From Chloroflexota bacterium (GTDB lineage Bacteria; Chloroflexota; Anaerolineae; Anaerolineales; UBA4823), in NCBI GenBank assembly GCA_030636125.1, contig DAOVXM010000214.1:1-5487 (forward strand): a stretch of 5,487 nucleotides of DNA, written 5' to 3'. Positions 1 to 5,487 of the stretch are shown piece by piece. Numbering within the stretch: position 1 is the stretch's first letter; each line of letters starts with the position of its first letter. A program made the position numbers and the translations under genes. The notes under the pieces are model-generated. The model searched no databases. It saw nothing but the letters and a program-made list of their open reading frames with translations, and was not told the origin of the DNA.

Positions 1-2
1 AT

Positions 3-338
3 AGAGAAATCATCACCGATCACCTGATCCTTGCTTACTTTGCCGATGAATATGGGCTTACTCAGAGGGGCGCAATCATCCCAGGTTACAGCACGCTCGC
101 AGAACCTTCTGCTCAAGAGCTAGCCGAATTAGTAGACACGATCCGTGAATTGAACATACCAGCCATCTTTGTGGGCAATACGATTAACCCTACTATGGCG
201 AAACGGCTTACCGAGGATACTGGCACCCAACTTGTTTTACTCTATACCGGGTCCCTTTCCGAACAAGGCGGTGAAGCAGACAATTATATAGCCTACACAA
301 AATATAATGTTTATGCCATCGTCAACGCTCTGAAGTGA
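3..338 (+). CDS. Metal ABC transporter substrate-binding protein, ZnuA/TroA family (C-terminal part)
   Basis: Partial gene: the frame is open from the left edge (first full codon at 3) to a TGA ending at 338, giving the last 111 residues. The family (periplasmic or lipid-anchored cluster A-I binding proteins) captures Zn, Mn or Fe outside the membrane and hands it to the permease. The piece fits the C-terminal lobe of the fold: a D-H-L-I-L-A-Y-F-A-D-E-Y-G-L segment aligns with the family's 'HDAFGYFxxxYGL', whose His is a metal ligand (here the codon at 21-23). It is followed by 'IPAIFVGNTINP', 'DTGTQLV' and the closing 'YIAYTKYNVYAIVNALK'. Two positions that are usually acidic are Gly here: 'FVE' reads FVG (codon 174-176) and 'F/YTDS' reads YTGS (codon 249-251). 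The internal TTG at 150 is not a credible start. The ATPase gene follows after 21 bases. Which metal is bound cannot be told from this part. Confidence 0.88.
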   Translation, partial: REIITDHLILAYFADEYGLTQRGAIIPGYSTLAEPSAQELAELVDTIRELNIPAIFVGNTINPTMAKRLTEDTGTQLVLLYTGSLSEQGGEADNYIAYTKYNVYAIVNALK

Positions 339-359
339 ATCCACAAACGGAATGTCAAA

Positions 360-1211
360 ATGACCTTACTCGACGAATTTCGTAAAACCAATTACCTAAT
401 AAGACACCGCCATCCTCACGAAGCTGGCGCACCCATCTTACGCGCCAGCGGCCTGACCGTACGCTATGAAAGCGGTTTCGCCTTGGAAGATATCTCTTTT
501 GAACTTAAAGTTCGAGAGAGATTAGCCGTGGTCGGTCCCAATGGTGCTGGTAAAAGCACGCTTTTTAAAGTGATAGCAGGGGTGCTAACACCCACATCCG
601 GCCAGGTGCACGTCTACGGTCATGATCCAGAAGGACATATCTGCATTGCTTACGTCCCCCAGCGCAGCCAGGTAGACTGGAACTTTCCAGTTAGTGTAGC
701 TGATGTGGTCATGATGGGGCGTATTGGAAAACTCAAATTATTCCGCCAACCCAGAGCCCAGGATTGGGACATCGTCAACCACTCTCTGGAGGTGGTCGGC
801 ATGGAGGATTTCTCTAAACGCCAGATCAGCGAGTTATCAGGTGGACAACAACAGCGCATGTTCATCGCACGCGCTTTTGCCCAAGAAGCTGAACTCATGC
901 TGATGGATGAACCGCTGACGGGGTTAGACATCAACTCACAAGAGGCTATCTTTCATATTCTAGACGAACTAAAAAATCGGGATGTAACGGTGCTGGTCGC
1001 GCTGCACGATCTAAAGATGGCTGCGGAGCGCTTCGACCGGGTGATGCTGCTCAACCACCGTCTTCTCGGTTTCGGACCACCAGATGAAGTCTTTACCCCA
1101 GATAGTCTGGTGAGCGCCTACGGAGGACATTTGCATATGGTACCTACGGATGATGGCACGCTGGCCCTGGGGGACACCTGCTGCGACGAAGGAGTGCACA
1201 TCCATGATTGA
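360..1211 (+). CDS. Metal ABC transporter ATP-binding protein (ZnuC/MntB/TroB type)
   Basis: Cytoplasmic ATPase subunit that powers divalent metal import; 283 residues, somewhat longer than the usual 240-260. Visible motifs: Walker A GPNGAGKST (59-67); Q-loop in VPQRSQVDWNFPVSV (99-113), a stretch characteristic of Mn/Zn importers; ABC signature LSGGQQQR (159-166); Walker B LMLMDEP (179-185); D-loop LTGLD (186-190); switch His216. All catalytic residues are present, so it should be active. The extra length is at both ends: an N-terminal stretch of about 25 residues with His16, 18 and 20, and a tail with Cys274-Cys275, His280 and His282. The ATG at 360 is the only reasonable start, as no other ATG, GTG or TTG lies in frame before the ABC core; the ribosome site is weak (ACGGA, 8 bases upstream). 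It follows the binding-protein gene by 21 bases and overlaps the permease start by 8 bases, so it belongs to one operon. Zn versus Mn specificity is not decided by these motifs. Confidence 0.95.
   Translation: MTLLDEFRKTNYLIRHRHPHEAGAPILRASGLTVRYESGFALEDISFELKVRERLAVVGPNGAGKSTLFKVIAGVLTPTSGQVHVYGHDPEGHICIAYVPQRSQVDWNFPVSVADVVMMGRIGKLKLFRQPRAQDWDIVNHSLEVVGMEDFSKRQISELSGGQQQRMFIARAFAQEAELMLMDEPLTGLDINSQEAIFHILDELKNRDVTVLVALHDLKMAAERFDRVMLLNHRLLGFGPPDEVFTPDSLVSAYGGHLHMVPTDDGTLALGDTCCDEGVHIHD
1188..1194 (+). promoter_or_regulatory. Shine-Dalgarno site of the permease gene, inside the ATPase gene
   Basis: GAAGGAG lies 9 bases before the ATG at 1204. It decides the permease start: the frame is open from an ATG at 1150, but that would add 18 residues translated out of frame from the ATPase tail (MMARWPWGT...), with no similarity to a permease N-terminus. 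The site sits in the last codons of the ATPase gene, which suggests translational coupling. It is the clearest ribosome site in the window. Confidence 0.8.
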
Positions 1212-2076
1212 ACTGTTCCTCTCTCCTTTACAATACGCCTTTATGGTGCGAGGCTTGACAGCTGCGATTTTGGTAGGAATCGTGTGCGCCGTCGTCGGGA
1301 CATATGTGGTGGTGCGCGGCATGGCCTTCTTCGGCGACGCATTGGCACACGCCATTCTGCCAGGCGTGGCGGTCGGCTACCTGGTGGGTGGCGGCGCCCG
1401 AGAGCCACTTTTCTGGTGGGCTTTACTAACAGCAGTGCTCAGCGCCATTGGGATCGGGGCTATCAGCCAGAGCACGAAAATCAAGGAGGATACCGCCATC
1501 GGGATCATCTTCGCCGGGATGTTTGCGCTGGGCGTTGCCCTGATCTCAACCGTGCGTAGTTACACCGCCGACCTGGCCCATTTCTTATTCGGAGACGTGC
1601 TCGGCGTGAGCAGCGGTGACCTATGGCTGACTGCAATACTCGGTGGGCTGATCTTGCTGGCTATCCTGGCGTTTTATAAAGAGTTCCTTGTGCTCTCATT
1701 CGACCCGGTATTAGCGACCACCCTGCGACTGCCTGCCAGACTATTGGACTTCTTTTTGATGATCTTGATCGCCCTGGCAATCGTTGTATCATTGCAAACT
1801 GTAGGCGTTGCTCTCATGGTGGCCATGTTAGTCACACCAGCGGCTACCGCCTACTTGCTCACCCGCAGGTTGCCGGTAATGATGGCTTTAGCGGCTGTCA
1901 TCGCCTCAGTCTCTGGAGTTATCGGCCTGTACTTGTCATTCTATCTGAGCATTGCCTCTGGTGCAGCAATTGTTTTAACCTGCACTGCAATTTTCATGGT
2001 CATATGGGGCCTACAGGCCCTCCGCCAGCGGATCAGGGTACAAAACCGCTTCCCTGTTCCGCCTTCAAACGGATAA
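1204..2076 (+). CDS. Metal ABC transporter permease, ABC-3 family (ZnuB/MntC/TroC type)
   Basis: Integral membrane subunit, 290 residues from the ATG at 1204, a normal length for the family; it forms the channel for Zn or Mn and docks the ATPase. The protein is strongly hydrophobic, with about eight or nine membrane segments, for example around residues 18-38, 46-62, 67-88, 98-116, 140-158, 180-220 (two), 224-246 and 248-270. Family hallmarks are GDALAHAILPG (44-54), then KIKEDTAIGIIFAGMFALGVALIS (93-115, shown by its key KxKEDTAIG start), LFGDVLGVS (128-136) and SLQTVGVALMVAMLVTPAATA (196-216, key VGxALxVAMLVTPAA). The start was chosen because of the GAAGGAG site 9 bases upstream and because residue 1 onward (MIELFLSPLQYAFMVRG) matches a usual permease N-terminus. 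It overlaps the ATPase stop by 8 bases and is followed after 12 bases by the regulator gene. Family and role are secure; the metal is not. Confidence 0.95.
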   Translation: MIELFLSPLQYAFMVRGLTAAILVGIVCAVVGTYVVVRGMAFFGDALAHAILPGVAVGYLVGGGAREPLFWWALLTAVLSAIGIGAISQSTKIKEDTAIGIIFAGMFALGVALISTVRSYTADLAHFLFGDVLGVSSGDLWLTAILGGLILLAILAFYKEFLVLSFDPVLATTLRLPARLLDFFLMILIALAIVVSLQTVGVALMVAMLVTPAATAYLLTRRLPVMMALAAVIASVSGVIGLYLSFYLSIASGAAIVLTCTAIFMVIWGLQALRQRIRVQNRFPVPPSNG

Positions 2077-2088
2077 AAAGTTAAGCAA

Positions 2089-2574
2089 ATGCTCACTCCG
2101 GGACAGAAAGAAGCAAAAAAAACGGTTGAATCGTTTTACCAGGATCGTATTGAAGATTGGTTAAACTGTTTGCAAGCCAACGGCTACCGCTTGACAGCCC
2201 CGCGCAAGGCGATCGTCGAAACCATCGCCACCAGCCAACGCGTGCTTAACCCTTTTGAAGTCTTCGAACTCGCCCGCGCCCATTACCCAAAAATTGGCCT
2301 GGTGACCGTTTACCGCACGATCGATAAGCTTGAAGAACTAGACTTGATTCAGCGTGTCCACCAGCCATCAGGATGCCAGGCATTTATCAGCGCATTCTCC
2401 GGACATCAGCACCTGATCATCTGCCAGGGTTGCGGCCAGGCGGATTTTTTTAGTGGCGAGACCGACAAAATGGATACTTTGATGACAGAAATTGGTGAAG
2501 TAAGCGGGTACAAAATAAACGATCACTGGCTCCAGTTGTTTGGCTTATGCCAGAACTGCCAATCAAACGAGTAG
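2089..2574 (+). CDS. Fur-family metalloregulator (Zur/Mur/Fur-like)
   Basis: Cytoplasmic DNA-binding repressor of 161 residues that senses a divalent metal. The winged-helix N-domain includes GYRLTAPRKAIVETI (32-46) and the recognition-helix stretch LVTVYRTIDKLEELDLI (71-87). The dimerisation domain has GHQHLIICQGCG (105-116). Cys112/Cys115 and Cys154/Cys157 form the two CxxC pairs of a structural Zn site; His106, His108 and His146 are the likely regulatory-site ligands. About 15 residues precede the usual N-terminus, and there is an extra Cys27. The ATG at 2089 has no clear ribosome site; translation may be coupled to the permease, whose stop is 12 bases upstream. Its place at the end of a metal-import operon suggests that it controls that operon, with Zn (Zur) or Mn (Mur) as corepressor more likely than Fe. 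The subtype is inferred from context only. Its operator, if upstream of the binding-protein gene, is outside the window. Confidence 0.93.
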   Translation: MLTPGQKEAKKTVESFYQDRIEDWLNCLQANGYRLTAPRKAIVETIATSQRVLNPFEVFELARAHYPKIGLVTVYRTIDKLEELDLIQRVHQPSGCQAFISAFSGHQHLIICQGCGQADFFSGETDKMDTLMTEIGEVSGYKINDHWLQLFGLCQNCQSNE

Positions 2575-2629
2575 AAGATCGACCCACAAACCAAACCCCT
2601 CACCGCTTGCCAACCGCCAATAGACTAAC

Positions 2630-3790
2630 TTAATTCAGTCCCCGACTGGCTTGCTCAATCCGTTCCAGTATCTCGGCTGCTTCCTCGGGATCAGCAATAT
2701 GCACCTGCCCATCCTGATCCACATGCGTGGGAATGAAATCGTATCCCTTATATTGTGTCCCTTCAAACTTCACCAATAGGATCACCCCCTGCTGGTGATC
2801 GCGCGGCCATTGGTCGAAGACAAAATTCCCCAAGCCATAAAACACCTGCACCCCCTCAATCTCCTGCACAGCCTGTACGACGTGGGTATGGTTTCCAACC
2901 ACCAAATCGGCACCGGCTGCTACAGCTTGCTGCGCCAAATTCCGTTGGATATAGCCAGGCCAGGGCACATCTTCGGGGCCCCAATGCGGCATGAGGATGA
3001 CTACATCCGAGACCTGGCGCGCGGCATCAATAGCCGCTTCCAGATTTTCATCGTTGAGCACCGCGATACCCGGTGTATCTTCGCCGGCAAAAGCCATCGT
3101 CTCAATCTGTCCTAAGGAAACAATCCCAAAACGTACCCCATTAAGCTCCACCACGACAGGCTGCATGGCTTCAGCGTGGTTTGCCCCTGCCCCCACCGGT
3201 AGAATCCCCACCCGTTCCAGGTTATCCAGAGTGTCAAAAAAGGCGCGATTCCCACAATTTGTCGGCCCACAGTTTTTGATATGATTGGTAGCGACACTCA
3301 TCACATCAAATCCGCTCCTTGCCAGGGCATCGGCATTCTCAGCATCACCCACCAAAACATAAGTCGACACACAACCTGTATGAGGCGGGTAGTCGCTCAT
3401 CGTAGCGTTTAAGGTGCCAACCGCCAAGTCGGCCTGGGTTATGATCTCGCGCACTTCATCGTAAAGATAGTCGTGATCACCGCGGGCGTCAATCGCCGCC
3501 TGGACACAACGCGCCGGCACAATTACCCCGGTGAACAATAAAGTGGTTACCGGCGGCTTGGTGGGTGTGGGTGACATGGTGGCCGTTGCAGTCGGGGATG
3601 GATTAGTTGTTGGTTCAGGAGTATTGGGCGTTGGGGAGATAGGAAGAGAGCTGCTCGTAGGAGCAGGCTGCGTCCCTCGCGTGGAGAGTGAATTCTCAGG
3701 AATGGACTGTGTTGGCTCAGAAATCGGCTGAAGCTGACAACCGCTGACGAGCAATATTGTCAAGAGGGCGAATATGGTGAGACGAAGCAT
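2630..3790 (-). CDS. CapA-family lipoprotein with Pro/Thr-rich linker
   Basis: 386 residues. A lipoprotein signal (hydrophobic 3-15, lipobox VSGC with Cys18) is followed by a disordered Ser/Thr/Pro linker (about 22-80) and a CapA/PGA_cap-like domain (about 82-330). This domain has the calcineurin-like metallophosphatase fold and occurs in poly-gamma-glutamate capsule proteins and many uncharacterised surface proteins. Recognisable blocks are LLFTGVIVPAR (84-94), VATNHIKNCG (166-175), MPHWG (267-271), GADLVVGNHTHVVQ (293-306) and FYGLGNFVFD (317-326). The usual Asp of 'GDxMxxR' is Val89 (GTA, 3524-3526), and the 'NLE' motif reads TLN (126-128), so the metal site is altered while the His residues remain (170, 269, 301, 303). 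Four cysteines (95, 140, 174, 179) could form disulfides outside the membrane. The gene starts at ATG 3790 with no clear ribosome site and lies 62 bases downstream of queG. No capsule genes are nearby, so a role in poly-glutamate export is not supported; the substrate is unknown. Confidence 0.88.
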   Translation of the reverse strand: MLRLTIFALLTILLVSGCQLQPISEPTQSIPENSLSTRGTQPAPTSSSLPISPTPNTPEPTTNPSPTATATMSPTPTKPPVTTLLFTGVIVPARCVQAAIDARGDHDYLYDEVREIITQADLAVGTLNATMSDYPPHTGCVSTYVLVGDAENADALARSGFDVMSVATNHIKNCGPTNCGNRAFFDTLDNLERVGILPVGAGANHAEAMQPVVVELNGVRFGIVSLGQIETMAFAGEDTPGIAVLNDENLEAAIDAARQVSDVVILMPHWGPEDVPWPGYIQRNLAQQAVAAGADLVVGNHTHVVQAVQEIEGVQVFYGLGNFVFDQWPRDHQQGVILLVKFEGTQYKGYDFIPTHVDQDGQVHIADPEEAAEILERIEQASRGLN

Positions 3791-3852
3791 AACGGGTTAA
3801 TTATTGGATAAGGGAAAAGTGATCAGGCAGTAAGACATATTTCTACAGGATC

Positions 3853-5013
3853 TTAATCGCCAGTATTCGAAGCACCGTCAATATGCGCTAACGCGTCACG
3901 AATTTCACCCAGCACATCCGGATCTTTTTCCATCTGGATTGAATCTCGCAACCCCCGCCACGCTGCTTCACCCCCTATTTTTCCCAGTGCCCAGGCAGCG
4001 TGCCCACGCACCATGGGCTCGGGATCATCTGCGAGAGCTTCTACCAGGGCTGGCACCACGCTGCTCTCCCCAATATTACCAAGAGTGACGGCCACGTTAC
4101 GCAGGTAACCACGGCGTTTACTCCTCTTCAGCGGGCTGCCTTTGAACTTGCGGTTAAATGCCTGGGGAGAAAGCGCTATCTCCTGGAGGAGCTCTGGATG
4201 AGGCAGACCAGGTCGCGGACTGAATGCTTGGTCTCCCGCTTCAGTGGCGAAGCGCTGGTTCCAGGGGCAGACCTGCTGGCAAATATCGCAACCGAATACC
4301 CACTGCCCAACTTTCGAGCGCAGTTCAACAGGGATCGCTCCTTTCAGTTCAATCGTCAGGTACGAGATACACCGGTTGGCGTCGAGGGTACGGTTTTCCA
4401 AAATACAGCCGGTCGGGCAGGCTTCCAGGCAGCGCCTGCAGGTGCCACAATGATCCGGGACGAACGGTGCATCAGCATCCAGTTCGATACCCAATAATAT
4501 TTCTGCCAGGAGAAAGTATGAGCCTAACCTCGGATGGATCAGGCAGGTGTTCTTGCCGATCCACCCCAGGCCGGCGCGCTGAGCCAGGTCGCGCTCCAGG
4601 ATTGGACCCGTATCGGTGTACCAACGGTTAGCGACTGGATGACCGACATGGTTTTCAATGAACGACACCAGATCCTGCAAGCGTTGAGGGAGCACATCGT
4701 GGTAATCGTTCCCCCAGGCATAAGCAGCTACTCGCCCCGAGAGATCAGTTTCTTTCACCGGTTGTGCCGCCTCTGGGGCAGGGTATCTTACACCCAGCAT
4801 GAGTATCGAGCGGCATTCGGGCAGAATTTGGCGCTGGTCAGCGCGACGCTGGCGAGAAGGCTCCGTACCCAGATAGCCCATCTCCCCATGGCAGCCATCT
4901 CTGAGCCAATCCTCAAATTCCGGCACATGGGGAGGCGGATCTGGTGTGGTTACACCCACAAGTTGAAAACCCAGGCGATGGGCTTCAGCTTTTACCACTT
5001 GGGTCAAGGACAT
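3853..5013 (-). CDS. queG: Epoxyqueuosine reductase QueG, with C-terminal HEAT-like domain
   Basis: Cobalamin-dependent iron-sulfur enzyme that reduces epoxyqueuosine to queuosine in the wobble position of tRNAs with GUN anticodons; cytoplasmic, 386 residues, a normal length for the form with a HEAT domain. The N-terminal part has FEDWLRDGCHGEMGYL (33-48) and RRADQRQILPECRSILMLGVRYP (56-78 by its RRAD and RSILxLG keys). The catalytic block is YTDTGPILERDLAQRAGLGWIGKN (132-155) with Asp134 as the likely proton donor. Two 4Fe-4S clusters are supported by C189xxC192xxC195xxxC199P, Cys215 and C242xxC245xxxC249P; in known structures the ligands are shared across the motifs. KRRGYLRNVAVTLGN (299-313) leads into HEAT-like repeats (315-376), which contact tRNA in studied homologs. 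ATG 5013 starts the conserved N-terminus; no ribosome site is apparent. The upstream gene ends 21 bases earlier and the CapA-like gene follows after 62 bases. No other queuosine or cobalamin genes are seen. All key residues are present. Confidence 0.96.
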   Translation of the reverse strand: MSLTQVVKAEAHRLGFQLVGVTTPDPPPHVPEFEDWLRDGCHGEMGYLGTEPSRQRRADQRQILPECRSILMLGVRYPAPEAAQPVKETDLSGRVAAYAWGNDYHDVLPQRLQDLVSFIENHVGHPVANRWYTDTGPILERDLAQRAGLGWIGKNTCLIHPRLGSYFLLAEILLGIELDADAPFVPDHCGTCRRCLEACPTGCILENRTLDANRCISYLTIELKGAIPVELRSKVGQWVFGCDICQQVCPWNQRFATEAGDQAFSPRPGLPHPELLQEIALSPQAFNRKFKGSPLKRSKRRGYLRNVAVTLGNIGESSVVPALVEALADDPEPMVRGHAAWALGKIGGEAAWRGLRDSIQMEKDPDVLGEIRDALAHIDGASNTGD

Positions 5014-5034
5014 AAAAGATTTGCTGAAGCGATC

Positions 5035-5487
5035 TCACTGGCAGGTCAGCGAAAAGTTCACCTGGTCCGATAGCACATCGTTGGGCTGGGTCACATGGAA
5101 TTGAGCCACGCCGCCACTAAATGAATCCGTAAATTGAAGCGTATAGATTGCTGTATGGGTGCCAGCTTCCAAGCTGACCGTCGTCGGATCGGGCAGCGTG
5201 ATTTCAAAGCCAGTATCAGCCTCTAGCTGATAAGTCACCGTTGCGGCTCTGCTGAGCGTGAGCTGGGCCGTAAAGTTGAAGGTGTGCGGGCAAGCCCCGA
5301 CCACATCGGCTTCGTCGACACTGAGCGAGGCGCTGGTCACTGCCTCTTCAGGCGTAGCTGTCACCGTCACCTGGGGTGTTGTCGTCACTGTCCCTGGGGT
5401 GCTGGTTGGGTCTGTAGAAGTAGGCGTAGCAGTATTTGCCCCTCCCACAACATTGATCTCAACATAAAACGATTGGTCCCCGTTTGG
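5035..5487 (-). CDS. Surface/secreted protein of unknown function, C-terminal part (Thr/Pro linker plus Ig-like domain)
   Basis: Partial gene: the frame is open from the right edge to a TGA at 5035-5037, giving the last 150 residues. The GTG at 5446-5448 is in frame, but the sequence before it (NGDQSFYVEINV) reads as the end of a beta-rich domain, so the real start lies beyond the window. Layout of the visible part: the end of a preceding domain (about 1-15), a Thr/Pro/Ser/Val linker (about 17-50), then a C-terminal beta-sandwich, Ig-like domain. The last domain has GACPHTFNFTAQLTLSRAATVTY near its start and VTQPNDVLSDQVNFSLTC at its end. Cys66 and Cys149 (window numbering) are 83 residues apart and could form a disulfide. 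The pattern resembles the 'GxCPxTFxFTGxI...VTY' Ig-like domains attached to bacterial surface proteins and kinases. The linker implies an extracellular location, but the N-terminal part and its function cannot be seen. Confidence 0.75.
   Translation of the reverse strand, partial: PNGDQSFYVEINVVGGANTATPTSTDPTSTPGTVTTTPQVTVTATPEEAVTSASLSVDEADVVGACPHTFNFTAQLTLSRAATVTYQLEADTGFEITLPDPTTVSLEAGTHTAIYTLQFTDSFSGGVAQFHVTQPNDVLSDQVNFSLTCQ

Noticed and set aside
1150..1203. Upstream extension of the permease from the ATG at 1150
   Set aside because: The added 18 residues come from the ATPase tail read in another frame; the ATG at 1204 has a proper GAAGGAG site and starts a typical permease.
2575..2629. 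Possible terminator between the convergent regulator and CapA-like genes
   Set aside because: I see no G+C-rich stem followed by a T run on either strand; the gap is only 55 bases and C/A-rich.
3531..3731. Plus-strand frame coding a Gly/Val-rich peptide opposite the CapA-like gene (similar one at 5258-5467)
   Set aside because: It is the mirror of the Pro/Thr linker codons; Gly/Val-rich shadows are expected opposite Pro/Thr-rich coding sequence.
3791..3852. Possible promoter for the CapA-like gene in the 62-base gap
   Set aside because: An AATAAT-like element is present on the minus strand, but no -35 match at the right distance; AT-richness alone is not enough.
4534..5073. Long plus-strand open frame (179 codons) opposite queG, and another at 4000-4497
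   Set aside because: Both lie antisense to a fully conserved queG with all catalytic and cluster residues; their translations show no domain, and they lack ribosome sites.
5035..5448. Complete small gene starting at GTG 5448
   Set aside because: The frame continues to the window edge with protein-like sequence (NGDQSFYVEINV), so the gene is better treated as a truncated larger one.

Overview
The window reads as a compact, gene-dense bacterial chromosome segment, most likely from Chloroflexota (Anaerolineae-like). The main hint is that two predicted surface proteins carry long Pro/Thr/Ser linkers of the 'TATPTPT' kind, with a lipobox on one of them, alongside a transition-metal ABC operon. 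This assignment is an inference from protein style, not from a marker gene. No RNA gene, mobile element, CRISPR array or long non-coding stretch is visible; the largest gap between genes is about 60 bases.

Left half, plus strand (3-2574): a transition-metal uptake operon. It begins with the 3' end of a ZnuA/TroA-type substrate-binding protein whose start lies outside the window. This is followed by an ABC ATPase of the ZnuC/MntB type, an ABC-3 family permease that overlaps the ATPase stop by 8 bases, and a Fur-family metalloregulator 12 bases further on. Together they would bind a divalent metal (Zn or Mn) outside the membrane, import it with ATP, and adjust expression to the cell's metal level. 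The promoter, and presumably the operator, is outside the window.

Right half, minus strand (2630-5487), convergent with the operon. Read in transcription order it holds the C-terminal part of an unrecognised surface protein (Pro/Thr linker plus a C-terminal Ig-like domain with two cysteines). Next is queG, the epoxyqueuosine reductase with a C-terminal HEAT-like domain, which does the last step of queuosine synthesis in tRNA. Last is a CapA-family lipoprotein with a Pro/Thr linker. The spacings (21 and 62 bases) allow co-transcription, but the three products share no obvious pathway.

Most of this is ordinary housekeeping and transport. The points worth a second look are residue-level: the binding protein has Gly where the family usually has acidic metal ligands; the CapA-like protein has lost the usual Asp and Glu of its first two metal-site motifs but keeps the His motifs; and the ATPase has His/Cys-rich ends. 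I found no convincing evidence for a new multi-gene system.
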